Shown: positions 27,064 to 37,114 of the stretch, one piece after another
Position numbering within the stretch: the stretch's first letter is position 1
Layout of the letters: each line of letters begins with the position of its first letter
Source: an uncultured Pseudomonadota bacterium
GTDB lineage: Bacteria; Pseudomonadota; Gammaproteobacteria; Steroidobacterales; Steroidobacteraceae
Length of the DNA stretch: 57,566 bases
Direction: 5' to 3'
NCBI GenBank assembly: GCA_902826635.1
Contig: CADEFQ010000004.1
Location: 50,350-107,915 of the forward strand
Position numbers and translations under genes: made by a program
Notes under the pieces: model-generated
Databases searched by the model: none
The model's input: only the letters and a program-made list of their open reading frames with translations
Told to the model about the DNA's origin: nothing

Positions 27064-27586
27064 ACGTGCTCTCGCACTCGTCGCCTTGCTGTCGCTCGCG
27101 GCCTGCACGAGTACCGCCGATCTGCGCAAGGCCGAGCTGTCGGAACTGGCGGGCTGGCTACCCGGCGCCTACGAGGCCAAGGACGCGTCGCTGGCGTTCG
27201 TACCGATCTACGCGCCGTTCATCAGCGACCACGTCTTCGTCGAGGAAGCGGCGCTGATCGAGGGCGGGCGCCGCGTCGTGACGCAGCGGGTCGTTGCATT
27301 CGACGTGCTCGACAAGCAGATCATGCAGGCGAGCTACATATTCGCCGATCCCGGGCGGTGGCGCGCGGGCCTGCAGCACCCCGAGATCTTCAAGAGCCTT
27401 CTCGAAGCGGACCTCAAGCTGCAGTCCGGTTGCGAAATGCTGTGGATCAAGGACAAGGACGATGGCAAGTTCGTCGGCACGAACGATGCGAAGCACTGCC
27501 GCGGCGCGCTTGCGCGTGCCGAGGTGAGCGCCGACGGCTACGCCCGCGGCGTCGGCGAGGCACTGGAACGGTTCCGACGGCAATAA
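27056..27586 (+). CDS. CpcT/CpeT-like lipoprotein
   Basis: The 176-residue product starts with a lipoprotein signal (MVERALALVALLSLAAC, lipobox LAAC). The mature part resembles the CpcT/CpeT fold, which in cyanobacteria includes phycobilin lyases: LAGWLPGAYEAKD, VPIYAPFISDHVFVEEAAL, VVTQRVVAFDVLD, and CEMLWIKDKDDGKFVGTNDAKHC. Nothing in the window suggests phycobiliproteins, so the domain likely has another ligand. The ATG overlaps the ATP-grasp 3' end by 8 bases. It may be the envelope partner of the peptidase/ligase pair, which is inference. Confidence 0.72.
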   Translation: MVERALALVALLSLAACTSTADLRKAELSELAGWLPGAYEAKDASLAFVPIYAPFISDHVFVEEAALIEGGRRVVTQRVVAFDVLDKQIMQASYIFADPGRWRAGLQHPEIFKSLLEADLKLQSGCEMLWIKDKDDGKFVGTNDAKHCRGALARAEVSADGYARGVGEALERFRRQ

Positions 27587-27621
27587 GGCGGCGGCTACGA
27601 TCCGTACGTACAACCGCCGCC
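27587..27621. terminator. GC-rich stem between convergent genes
   Basis: GGCGGCGG (27587-27594) pairs with CCGCCGCC (27614-27621) across a 19-base loop, right between the stops of the CpeT-like gene and the S9 peptidase gene. There is no T-tract, so intrinsic termination is doubtful, but the position suits a bidirectional 3'-end structure. Confidence 0.35.
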
Positions 27622-27626
27622 GCTGA

Positions 27627-29633
<2,007 letters not shown>

Positions 29634-29636
29634 CGT

Positions 29637-30290
29637 CTATCCTTTCTCGTAGTCGGGAATGACCCACGGCTCCGCTTCGGCAGCCGAATTCCACTCGCGC
29701 AGCACCGGGTCGGCGAGTGCGTGCGTGGCATAGGCCGACGCCGGCGCCGAAAGCGTGGCTCCGTAGGTGCGGAAACGCAGCACGACGGGCGCGAACATCG
29801 CATCCGGCACGCTGTAGTCGGCCCCGAAGAGCCACGGGCCGCGCGCACCGTAGTCGCGGCGGCACTGTGACCACGCCTCATCGATGCGGGCGACTTCAGC
29901 CGCAAGCTCGGGCGTCATCACCGTGCGGCGATTGCGCGCCCTCGCGTTCATGCCCCACGTGTTGCGCAAGACCGGGAACCCCGAGTGCATTTCGGCGGCG
30001 AGGGAACGCGCCCGCGCGCGCTCCGCTCGATCCTCCGGCCAACCGCGCCCCGCGAGTTCGCAGGCGTACTCGCAGATCGCGAGCGAATCCCAGATCGTGA
30101 GCTCGCCGTCGCGCAACACCGGCACGCGATGCGTGGGGCTCCATGCGGCGATCTGCGAGCTGAACTGCGGGGTGTCGAGCTGCATCTGCACTTCGTCGAA
30201 CGCGAGCCCGAGGTGCCGAAGCAGCATCCACGGCCGCAGTGACCACGAAGAATAGTTCTTGTTGCCGATGACGAGTGCGAGCGCGCTCAT
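29637..30290 (-). CDS. Glutathione S-transferase family protein
   Basis: The 217-residue protein has an N-terminal thioredoxin-fold GST domain (NKNYSSWSLRPWMLLRHLGL with the likely catalytic Ser/Tyr region, THRVPVLRDGELTIWDSLAI for glutathione binding) and an all-helical C-terminal domain (FGADYSVPDAMFAPVVLRFR). It is cytosolic and may conjugate glutathione to small electrophiles. Its start overlaps the MFS transporter stop by 4 bases, and the S9 peptidase gene follows after 3 bases. The substrate is unknown. Confidence 0.92.
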   Translation of the reverse strand: MSALALVIGNKNYSSWSLRPWMLLRHLGLAFDEVQMQLDTPQFSSQIAAWSPTHRVPVLRDGELTIWDSLAICEYACELAGRGWPEDRAERARARSLAAEMHSGFPVLRNTWGMNARARNRRTVMTPELAAEVARIDEAWSQCRRDYGARGPWLFGADYSVPDAMFAPVVLRFRTYGATLSAPASAYATHALADPVLREWNSAAEAEPWVIPDYEKG

Positions 30291-31555
30291 TGCAATCTGT
30301 GTCCCCGTGTTTCGATGATCCAGGGCGCCGCCAGCGCCGCTGCGACCGGTATCACCGCGACCCAGATCATCGTGGCGAGCAGCGCCGCGGAGGAGCCGTC
30401 CGCGCGCGAGGTCACGATGCCCACCGCGAGCGGCCCGAGGGCAGCGATGATGCGGCCGATGTTGTAGCAGAAACCTGCGCCGCTCGCGCGCAGACGCGAC
30501 GGGAAGAGCTCAGGGAGATAGAACACATAGGTGCTGAAGATGCCGTAGACGCCGAGCCCGACGAAGAACAGCAGGCGCAGGCGCGCCTCGGGCTCGAACT
30601 CGAGTCCGAAGACCGCGAGGATTGCCGCTCCCGAATAGAGGAAGTAGGCCGCGAACATGGCACGCCGACCCAGCCAGTGCGCGAGCGGCACAGCCGCGAG
30701 CGCGCCGACGAGCCCGCCGAGGTTGAACGAGTTCGCGGCGAGCGTCTTCCAGCGTTCGACCAGTTCCGGCGCCTGCTCCGTTGCGAGCCAGGCGCCGAGC
30801 AGGGGAACGAACGCATTGCAGGCCCACCACGTGAGGAGGCCGGCAACCGAAACGAGGAACCCGACGAACGTCGCGCGCCGCACACCCGGCGCGAACAGCT
30901 CGCGCGGCGACGGTGGCGCCGTGGTGGCGCGGGCACGTTTCCAGGCGTCCGGCTCATGGATGAACGCGCGCACCGCAAACGCCAGCGCCACCGGAGCGAG
31001 ACCGCACAGGAACACGTAGCGCCACGAATTGGCCGGATCGTCCGCGAACCAGACGCCTGCCACCTGGTAGTTCACGGCGCCGGCGAGCAGCAATCCGAGC
31101 GGCGAAGCGGTGTACAGCAGCGTGCCGGCGAACACGCGGCGGTTCTCGGGGACGGTCTCCGCGACGAGCGCGGCGCCGACCGCCCATTCGCCACCGATGC
31201 CGAGGCTCGCGAGCACGCGAAAGGCGACGAGCTGGCCCATGTCCGTCGCCGCCGCGCAGAGCGCGGTACCCACCGCGTACATCGCAACGGTCACGAAGAG
31301 CGCGCGCCGGCGGCCGTATCGATCCGCGTACCAGCCGAACAGCACGCCGCCGATCGCCCAGCCGACGAGCAGGATCGAGGAGAGGATGCCGGTCCAGAGC
31401 ACCGTTGCATCGCGCGCGGCATCGCTGCCGTACATAAGGCCGAGCAGCGTCGGCACGGTGTTCGGTGCGACGAAGTTGAACAGCAGGGCGTCGAACACGT
31501 CGAAGCCCCAGCCGAGCCAGGCGGCCGCGAGCACCAGCCACTGATATCGCGTCAT
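30287..31555 (-). CDS. MFS transporter (sugar/aromatic acid porter-like)
   Basis: The 422-residue protein has twelve predicted membrane helices. Signature elements are WLGWGFDVFDALLFNFVAP at the N-terminus, GWYADRYGRRRALFV in the loop 2-3 region, and LPELFPSRLRASGAGFCYNI, as in the sugar-porter and aromatic-acid:H+ symporter groups of the major facilitator superfamily. I use the ATG at 31555 (MTRYQWLVL); another start lies at 31576. Its stop overlaps the GST gene. The substrate is not predictable; a small organic acid or sugar is likely. Confidence 0.9.
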   Translation of the reverse strand: MTRYQWLVLAAAWLGWGFDVFDALLFNFVAPNTVPTLLGLMYGSDAARDATVLWTGILSSILLVGWAIGGVLFGWYADRYGRRRALFVTVAMYAVGTALCAAATDMGQLVAFRVLASLGIGGEWAVGAALVAETVPENRRVFAGTLLYTASPLGLLLAGAVNYQVAGVWFADDPANSWRYVFLCGLAPVALAFAVRAFIHEPDAWKRARATTAPPSPRELFAPGVRRATFVGFLVSVAGLLTWWACNAFVPLLGAWLATEQAPELVERWKTLAANSFNLGGLVGALAAVPLAHWLGRRAMFAAYFLYSGAAILAVFGLEFEPEARLRLLFFVGLGVYGIFSTYVFYLPELFPSRLRASGAGFCYNIGRIIAALGPLAVGIVTSRADGSSAALLATMIWVAVIPVAAALAAPWIIETRGHRLQ

Positions 31556-31683
31556 TCGTTGTGACCCCCGTCGCAATCAGCAGTGTAACCGCGTGGCTGC
31601 CAGTTCCGGGCGCAGTTTTGCAATTGCGCAAACCCTGCGCGTGTTCACGGTTTGTTCAGCCGCGCAGGCGGAATCTTGGGGTC

Positions 31684-32289
31684 ATGGTCCTCACGGTGCA
31701 CAGCCTGCGAGAGTACTTCCGCGATTCGCTGCATGCGGCGCTCGAGCATCAGCGGGTCGAGGTCTGCGCTGAAACCGAGCAGTACGTGGTGAACCTGCTG
31801 ACCCTCTTCGCGCGTTCCGAAGCGCTGTTCGAGCAGACGCCGGACGGCGCACGCATCAAGCCGCTCGTCGTGATGCTCGCCGAAGCGCTCGAGGCGCGTA
31901 GCGCGCGGGAACGCTGCGTCGGACTGCAGCGGCTTGGCGATGTCTCGTTGTTCGTCGCGGGCTTTTTCGCGCAGGGCTTTGCGCGCAAGCTGATCGACAT
32001 CGATTATCACGTCGCGATGGGGGGGCGCGCCTACGGCACGCTGTCGGATGCGGTGAGTCGCAGCGGACGCGCGGCCCTCGGGCCGGTGTTCGGCGAACTC
32101 GCCGCGAAGTTCCAGCCGCTCGTCGACGCGCTCAACGAGGTGAGCGAGGCGGGCTATCAGCACAGCGACCGGGACATCCTGCGCCTCTACGAGGTCTGGC
32201 TGAAAACCGGCAGCCGCCGCGCGCAGCACCTGCTTTCGGGTCTCGGCGTGTCGCCGTCGGCCGGTGCGCGCACCGCATTCCAGCACTGA
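31684..32289 (+). CDS. Conserved hypothetical protein, helical (first of a pair)
   Basis: I do not recognise this 201-residue protein. It is soluble and largely helical by composition, without signal peptide or membrane segments. Its opening is MVLTVHSLREYFRDSLHAAL, and a notable segment is CAETEQYVVNLLTLFARSEALF. A GGGG run lies just before the ATG at 31684, the start I prefer to an upstream frame opening at 31561. Its partner starts 13 bases after its stop and contains a similar-looking segment, so the pair may have arisen by duplication or act together. No function is proposed. Confidence 0.75.
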   Translation: MVLTVHSLREYFRDSLHAALEHQRVEVCAETEQYVVNLLTLFARSEALFEQTPDGARIKPLVVMLAEALEARSARERCVGLQRLGDVSLFVAGFFAQGFARKLIDIDYHVAMGGRAYGTLSDAVSRSGRAALGPVFGELAAKFQPLVDALNEVSEAGYQHSDRDILRLYEVWLKTGSRRAQHLLSGLGVSPSAGARTAFQH

Positions 32290-32302
32290 GGGGAGACGCT
32301 GC

Positions 32303-32953
32303 ATGGTGCTCAACGCCCTGCAGGACCTGCTCGCCGGTATCTACGACGTGCCGCTGGCGCACGACGTCTACGACTTTCTCGTGACCGACCCGGCCTGCGT
32401 ACCGGGCGCCGCGCGCACGGCCGCCTGCGACGAGCAACTGCTGGTCGCGCGCGACGGTGACGAAATGTCGATCGCGCTCTATCTCGATGCGCAGGTGCTC
32501 GAGCGGCTCGCAACGGCGGATCCGCTCGAACATCTCACCGCCGCCAACCTCGCCGATTGCTGGACCGCGCTCGAGGGCGTCAGCCACTTCCACTATCTCG
32601 CGTTTCACGCCAGCTTCGATCGCGAGGTGTCGCGACTCGAGCTCGAGACGCAGGCGGAGGTCGACAAGTACGTCGCGACGCTGTGGCTGCTGCGACGACA
32701 GGTGCCGCGATACTTTCCACACGAGTTGCACCGGGCCCTGTTCGCGCGCACCCGGATCGATCCGGGCCTGCCGCGCGAACGCGCGGCGCTCTATCGGCGT
32801 GCGAGCGACTACGCCGCGCGATTCTGTCGCCGCATGGAAGAGCGCCTGCGCAATCCGGCGGCCGCGGCCTATCAGGAAACGATGGCGGAACTGCGCCGGT
32901 TCTACCGGCTGCCGGAATCGCGCAAGCTGGCGTACATCGAACACTGCGCCTGA
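32303..32953 (+). CDS. Conserved hypothetical protein, helical (second of a pair)
   Basis: This 216-residue soluble protein is not recognised. It is Arg- and Leu-rich, probably helical, with LELETQAEVDKYVATLWLLR resembling the ETEQYVVNLLTLF segment of the preceding protein. GAGGGGAGACGCTGC upstream of the ATG gives a reasonable ribosome binding site. The gene follows its partner by 13 bases, so they are almost certainly cotranscribed. The C-terminus contains a basic helix-rich part (RRASDYAARFCRRMEERLRN). Confidence 0.75.
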   Translation: MVLNALQDLLAGIYDVPLAHDVYDFLVTDPACVPGAARTAACDEQLLVARDGDEMSIALYLDAQVLERLATADPLEHLTAANLADCWTALEGVSHFHYLAFHASFDREVSRLELETQAEVDKYVATLWLLRRQVPRYFPHELHRALFARTRIDPGLPRERAALYRRASDYAARFCRRMEERLRNPAAAAYQETMAELRRFYRLPESRKLAYIEHCA

Positions 32954-32965
32954 CGGTGCAGGTCC

Positions 32966-33298
32966 TTACTCTTCCCCGTCGTCATCGCGAACCTTGCGGG
33001 CCTCGATCTCCCGTTTCAGCTTGATCCACTCCGAGAGCTTGCGCAGGTTGGTGCGCGTCGTCGCGCCGCGCTTGTCCTGCGCGCCGGCCGGGTAGGTGCA
33101 GTCGTACGGATTATCGCTCTTCTCCGCGCGCTCACCTTCGATCTCGAACGTCGGGCGCGCGAACGACCCGGTGCGGTCATCGGGTATTTCCTGCCATTCG
33201 ACGCTTGCGTTGCCGCGATCATCGTGCACGATGTGCGCGACTCGGCGCGCGCCGGGCGCAGGGGGTTTACGTCTGTCGTCTGGCACGATCAGACCCAT
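32966..33298 (-). CDS. Small conserved hypothetical protein
   Basis: The 110-residue protein is hydrophilic and highly charged, with no signal or membrane segment. The core VAHIVHDDRGNASVEWQEIP and the C-terminal TRTNLRKLSEWIKLKREIEA look like a conserved gammaproteobacterial hypothetical family, but I cannot name a domain. A motif NPYDC lies in the middle. It lies 36 bases downstream of the NUDIX gene on the same strand and may belong to that group. Function unknown. Confidence 0.7.
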   Translation of the reverse strand: MGLIVPDDRRKPPAPGARRVAHIVHDDRGNASVEWQEIPDDRTGSFARPTFEIEGERAEKSDNPYDCTYPAGAQDKRGATTRTNLRKLSEWIKLKREIEARKVRDDDGEE

Positions 33299-33334
33299 TC
33301 TAGGGCCCGCGGCGAGCCCGAACCGCGGAACAGG

Positions 33335-33856
33335 TCACATCCCGGGGCGGCTGGCCGCCCGCAGCAACGCGACGCAGGTCTTGCCGTCGCTGATCTCGCC
33401 CGCGAGCGCGCGCCGACAGGCCTCATCGAGCGCCACCCAATGCACTTCGAGCAGCTCGCCGGCTTCGGTCTGCTGCGTGCCAGGTTCGAGGCCGGTGGCG
33501 AGGAACAGATGAACCGTTTCGGTGAACACGCCCGGCGAGCTGATCACGCTGCCGAGCGATTCCCAGTGCGTGGCGCTGACGCCCGCTTCCTCGACGATCT
33601 CGCGCTGCGCCGTCGAAAGCGGCGGCTCGCCGGGCTCGAGCTTGCCCGCGGGCAGCTCCCACACCCAGCCGCCCACCGCGTGCCGGTACTGGCGCAGCAG
33701 GCACACGCGACGCGAGGTATCGACCGCGACCACGGCGGCGCCGCCCGGGTGATGGATGATGTCGAGGGTGACACGCTGTCCGTCCGGCAGTTCGACGACC
33801 TCGACGTTGCCGGTCACGATGCGGCCGCGGAACTTCGTCTCGCTCGAAATCAGCAT
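33335..33856 (-). CDS. NUDIX hydrolase, ADP-ribose pyrophosphatase type
   Basis: The 173-residue protein has a complete Nudix box (GKLEPGEPPLSTAQREIVEEAG, about residues 72-93, with the REIVEEAG metal-binding glutamates). The N-terminal strands and the ALVASTR-less VVAVDTSRRVCLLRQYRH segment are like the ADP-ribose or nucleoside-diphosphate sugar hydrolase group (NudF/Nudix 5 type). It probably hydrolyses ADP-ribose or a similar nucleotide sugar to AMP plus sugar phosphate. It follows the AhpD-like gene by 17 bases on the minus strand. Confidence 0.9.
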   Translation of the reverse strand: MLISSETKFRGRIVTGNVEVVELPDGQRVTLDIIHHPGGAAVVAVDTSRRVCLLRQYRHAVGGWVWELPAGKLEPGEPPLSTAQREIVEEAGVSATHWESLGSVISSPGVFTETVHLFLATGLEPGTQQTEAGELLEVHWVALDEACRRALAGEISDGKTCVALLRAASRPGM

Positions 33857-33873
33857 CCGTGGCCCCGGGGTGT

Positions 33874-34479
33874 TCAGCGCGAGAGCGCGTGGTAGTCGGA
33901 GTTCGGCATCATGTCGGTGGCGGTCGCGAGCCGGTTCGTCATGTTGAAAAAACCGGTGACGGCCGCGATGTCCCAGATGTCACGCGCGCTGAAGCCGGCG
34001 CGCGTGAGGGGCTTGCGATCCGCCGCGCCGGTTTCGGCCGAAGCCACCGTGAGCCGGTGCGCGAAATCGAGCATCGCGCGCTGGCGCGCCGGAAGGCGTG
34101 CAACGCGGTAGTTCATCACGAGGAGTTCGCCGAGGGTGGGGTCGCCCGACAACTCGCGCACCGCCTGGCCGTGCGCGACGAGGCAGTAGTAGCAGCGGTT
34201 CGCGGCCGAAACCACCACCGCGATCATCTCGCGCTCGAGCTTCGTCAGGCGGGAGTCCCCGAGCATCAGGTCGTTGTACATGTCGATGAACGCGCGCAGC
34301 TTCGCCGCATCGAAGCTGTAGGCCGCGAGCACGTTCGGCAGGAAACCGATCTTGTCTTCACAGGCCCGGAAATACCGGGCGAGATCGGCGGGCAGCGCGC
34401 GCCGCGACGACGGGCGCAGGCCAAGGGCCGTCAGCGCCCTCGGCTGCGCACGCGGGCGCTTCGGTGCTTTCGCCTTCAT
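33874..34479 (-). CDS. AhpD/CMD-family peroxidase-related protein
   Basis: The 201-residue protein has the alkylhydroperoxidase-D-like CMD fold with a CxxC active site in AANRCYYCLVAHGQAVRE, flanked by KLEREMIAVVVSA and later MLDFAHRLTVASAETGAADR, matching the 'uncharacterised peroxidase-related enzyme' group. It probably reduces peroxides through the two cysteines. The start ATG at 34479 (MKAKAPKRPRA, a basic N-terminus) overlaps the stop of the upstream DUF6524 gene by 4 bases, so I prefer it to the longer frame. Confidence 0.9.
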   Translation of the reverse strand: MKAKAPKRPRAQPRALTALGLRPSSRRALPADLARYFRACEDKIGFLPNVLAAYSFDAAKLRAFIDMYNDLMLGDSRLTKLEREMIAVVVSAANRCYYCLVAHGQAVRELSGDPTLGELLVMNYRVARLPARQRAMLDFAHRLTVASAETGAADRKPLTRAGFSARDIWDIAAVTGFFNMTNRLATATDMMPNSDYHALSR

Positions 34480-34895
34480 CGGCTGTCGACCTCGTCGACG
34501 TCCGCCTGCCCCGTGAGGCGTCGGCGAAAATGCGACCACGACACGCCCATCGCCAGGATCGCCGCCGTGACGACGAGCCCGATCCACACGAACGCGCGCG
34601 TGCCGGCTGTCAGCCAGCCGAACTGTACGGCGACCCAGACGAGCGCGGCGAAGAAGGCGAGCGCGAGCAGCACCCCGGCCGAGCCGAGCGAACGCAAGGT
34701 GGCCGTGATGAACACCACCCAGCCGATCAGCAGCGCGACGCCCGCGAGCGCCTGCAGCGCATCGATCGCCGGGAAACCGGCCGCGATCCAGTGATAGTAG
34801 GAGTGGCCGGAGGGGTTGAAAGTAAGGAGGACGAGCGCGAGCGCAAACGCGAATCGCAGCGCAAGGCCGCCCACACCGAGTGTTTCATCCGCCAT
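34476..34895 (-). CDS. DUF6524-type four-helix membrane protein
   Basis: The 139-residue protein has four hydrophobic helices (FAFALALVLLTFNP, ALQALAGVALLIGWVVFITA, GVLLALAFFAALVWVAVQFG, AFVWIGLVVTAAILAMGVSW). The N-terminal FNPSGHSYYHWIAAGFPAID is the most recognisable family mark. It lies in the inner membrane; no function is known. It is the first gene of a probable minus-strand operon with the AhpD-like, NUDIX and hypothetical genes, and is divergent from the helicase gene with 128 bases between. Confidence 0.8.
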   Translation of the reverse strand: MADETLGVGGLALRFAFALALVLLTFNPSGHSYYHWIAAGFPAIDALQALAGVALLIGWVVFITATLRSLGSAGVLLALAFFAALVWVAVQFGWLTAGTRAFVWIGLVVTAAILAMGVSWSHFRRRLTGQADVDEVDSR

Positions 34896-35023
34896 GGAGA
34901 CACCAATCGTCGTGATGGCTGCGCATGATCCGGCAATCTGTGACGTGGGACAACCCTGGACGCGGCCCCGTGCGCACCGCTTCTCGTGGCGGCGAGGCCG
35001 GTCGGATCGTATATTGCACGGCC

Positions 35024-37108
35024 ATGTCGAAGTCTGCGCATCTCGAGAAGCTGAACGCGGCCCAGCGCCGGGCCGTCACCTACGGTGAGCCGGTCGGCCA
35101 GCAGGGCTTCCACGCCGGCCCGCTGCTGATCATCGCCGGCGCGGGCACCGGCAAAACCAACACACTCGCGCACCGCGTCGCGCACCTTGCGATGCACGGC
35201 GTCGATCCGGCCCGCATCCTGATGCTCACCTTCACGCGTCGCGCGGCGCTCGAGATGCGCCGTCGCGCGCACGAGGTGGCGAAAGCCGCGCTCAACGATG
35301 TGCTCGGTGGGGTGAGCCAGACGATCCTGCAGCGCCTCGGCTGGGCCGGCACTTTCCACTCGGTCGGCAACCGCCTGCTGCGCCACTACGGGCGCCAGCT
35401 GGGCCTCGACCCGCAGTTCTCGGTGATGGACCGCACGGACTCGGCCGATCTCATCGACGGCATCCGCCAGGAGCTCGGGTTTGCGGGCAAGGAGCAGCGC
35501 TTCCCGCGCAAGGACACCTGTCTCGCGATCTATTCGTACCGCGTCAACACGCAGAAATCGCTCAAGGAATCGCTCGAGCTCCAGTATCCCTGGTGCCTTC
35601 AGTGGGAAGCCGATCTCACGAGGCTCTTTCGTACCTATGTCGAGCGCAAGCAGAAGTTTTCGATCCTCGACTACGACGACCTGCTGCTCTATTGGCACAT
35701 CCTGATGAGCGAGCCGAAGCTCGCGCAGCACGTCGCGGCGCATTTCGACCACGTGCTCGTCGACGAATACCAGGACACGAACCGCCTGCAGGCGGGCATC
35801 CTCTACGGACTCGCGCCGCAGGGCCGGGGTCTCACCGTCGTCGGCGACGACGCGCAGGCGATCTATTCGTTCCGCGCGGCCACGGTCGAGAACATCCTCG
35901 AGTTTCCCGATCGGTTCACGCCGCGCGCGGAGATCGTGGCGCTCGCGCAGAACTACCGCTCCACGCAGTCGGTGCTCGACGTGTCGAACGCGCTGATGGC
36001 GGAGGCGCCGAAGCAATTCCGCAAGCACCTGTTGTCGCTGCGTGGCGCGGGCTCGCGGCCGCGCCTCGTGACGGTCGAGGACCTGCCGACGCAGGCCGAG
36101 TACGTGTGCGCGCAAGTGCTGAAGGCCCGCGAGGCGAACGTGCCGCTGCGGCGGCAGGCGGTGCTGTTCCGCTCCTCGAGCCACAGCGATCTCCTCGAAA
36201 TCGAACTTTCGAAGCGCAAGATCCCGTTCATCAAGTACGGCGGCCTCAAGTTCCTCGAGGCGGCGCACGTGAAAGACCTGCTCGCGATCCTGCGCTGGCT
36301 CGACAACCCGCGCAACGCGATGGCGGGGTTTCGCGTCCTGCAGCTGCTGAAGGGCATGGGCCCCGCGAACGCACGGCGAGCGCTCGATCATCTCGTGAAG
36401 GAAGGCGGCAACTTCGCGGCGCTGCGCAGCTTCGAGCCGCCCGCCGATAGTGCCCTCGACTGGAAGAAACTGGTGGAGCTTCTGACGACGCTGGCCGATC
36501 CCGGGCTGCCATGGCCGGGGCAGGTGAATCAGGTGCGCACCTGGTACCGCCCGCACCTCGAGCGCCTCTACGAGCACGTGCACACGCGCATCGGCGATCT
36601 CGACCAGCTCGAGCTGCTGTCGGGCCAGTACCCGTCGCGTGAGCGCTTCATCTCCGAGCTCACGCTCGATCCGCCGCAGGCGAGCGGTGATCTCGCCGGC
36701 CAGCCGTTGCTCGACGAGGACTATCTCGTGCTTTCGACCGTGCACTCGGCGAAAGGCATGGAGTGGGACACGGTGTACGTGCTCAACGTCGTCGATGGCA
36801 GCTTCCCGTCCGAATTCGCGACGGGGCGCGCCGAGACGATCGAGGAGGAGCGGCGGCTGCTGTATGTCGCGATGACGCGGGCGAAGGACGATCTTCAGCT
36901 CGTGCAGCCGCTCAGATTCCCGATCACGCAGCAGTCGAAGCACGGCGATGCGCACGTGTACGGTGGCAAGAGCCGCTTCATGAGCGAAAAAGTGGTGAAG
37001 ACGCTCGACGCCGTCTCCTTCCAGGGCCTGAATCTCGGCGAGGCGACGCTTGCCGAGACCGGACAGTCGGCGCTCGACGCCGTCGAGCGCGTCAAGAGCA
37101 TGTGGTAG
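35024..37108 (+). CDS. UvrD/Rep-family DNA helicase (SF1A)
   Basis: The 694-residue protein carries SF1A helicase motifs: Q-motif KLNAAQRRAVTYGE, Walker A IAGAGTGKTNTLAHR, motif Ia TFTRRAALEMRRR, motif II LVDEYQDTNRLQ, motif III GDDAQAIYSFRAA, motif IV LAQNYRS, motif V STVHSAKGMEWDTVYV and motif VI LLYVAMTRAKDDL. It is a 3'-5' DNA helicase for repair or replication, but is shorter than UvrD and may be a separate paralogue. I use the ATG at 35024; TATATT (35010-35015) ends 8 bases upstream and there is no clear Shine-Dalgarno sequence. It converges on the methyltransferase gene with 6 bases between the stops. Confidence 0.93.
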   Translation: MSKSAHLEKLNAAQRRAVTYGEPVGQQGFHAGPLLIIAGAGTGKTNTLAHRVAHLAMHGVDPARILMLTFTRRAALEMRRRAHEVAKAALNDVLGGVSQTILQRLGWAGTFHSVGNRLLRHYGRQLGLDPQFSVMDRTDSADLIDGIRQELGFAGKEQRFPRKDTCLAIYSYRVNTQKSLKESLELQYPWCLQWEADLTRLFRTYVERKQKFSILDYDDLLLYWHILMSEPKLAQHVAAHFDHVLVDEYQDTNRLQAGILYGLAPQGRGLTVVGDDAQAIYSFRAATVENILEFPDRFTPRAEIVALAQNYRSTQSVLDVSNALMAEAPKQFRKHLLSLRGAGSRPRLVTVEDLPTQAEYVCAQVLKAREANVPLRRQAVLFRSSSHSDLLEIELSKRKIPFIKYGGLKFLEAAHVKDLLAILRWLDNPRNAMAGFRVLQLLKGMGPANARRALDHLVKEGGNFAALRSFEPPADSALDWKKLVELLTTLADPGLPWPGQVNQVRTWYRPHLERLYEHVHTRIGDLDQLELLSGQYPSRERFISELTLDPPQASGDLAGQPLLDEDYLVLSTVHSAKGMEWDTVYVLNVVDGSFPSEFATGRAETIEEERRLLYVAMTRAKDDLQLVQPLRFPITQQSKHGDAHVYGGKSRFMSEKVVKTLDAVSFQGLNLGEATLAETGQSALDAVERVKSMW

Positions 37109-37114
37109 CGGCGG

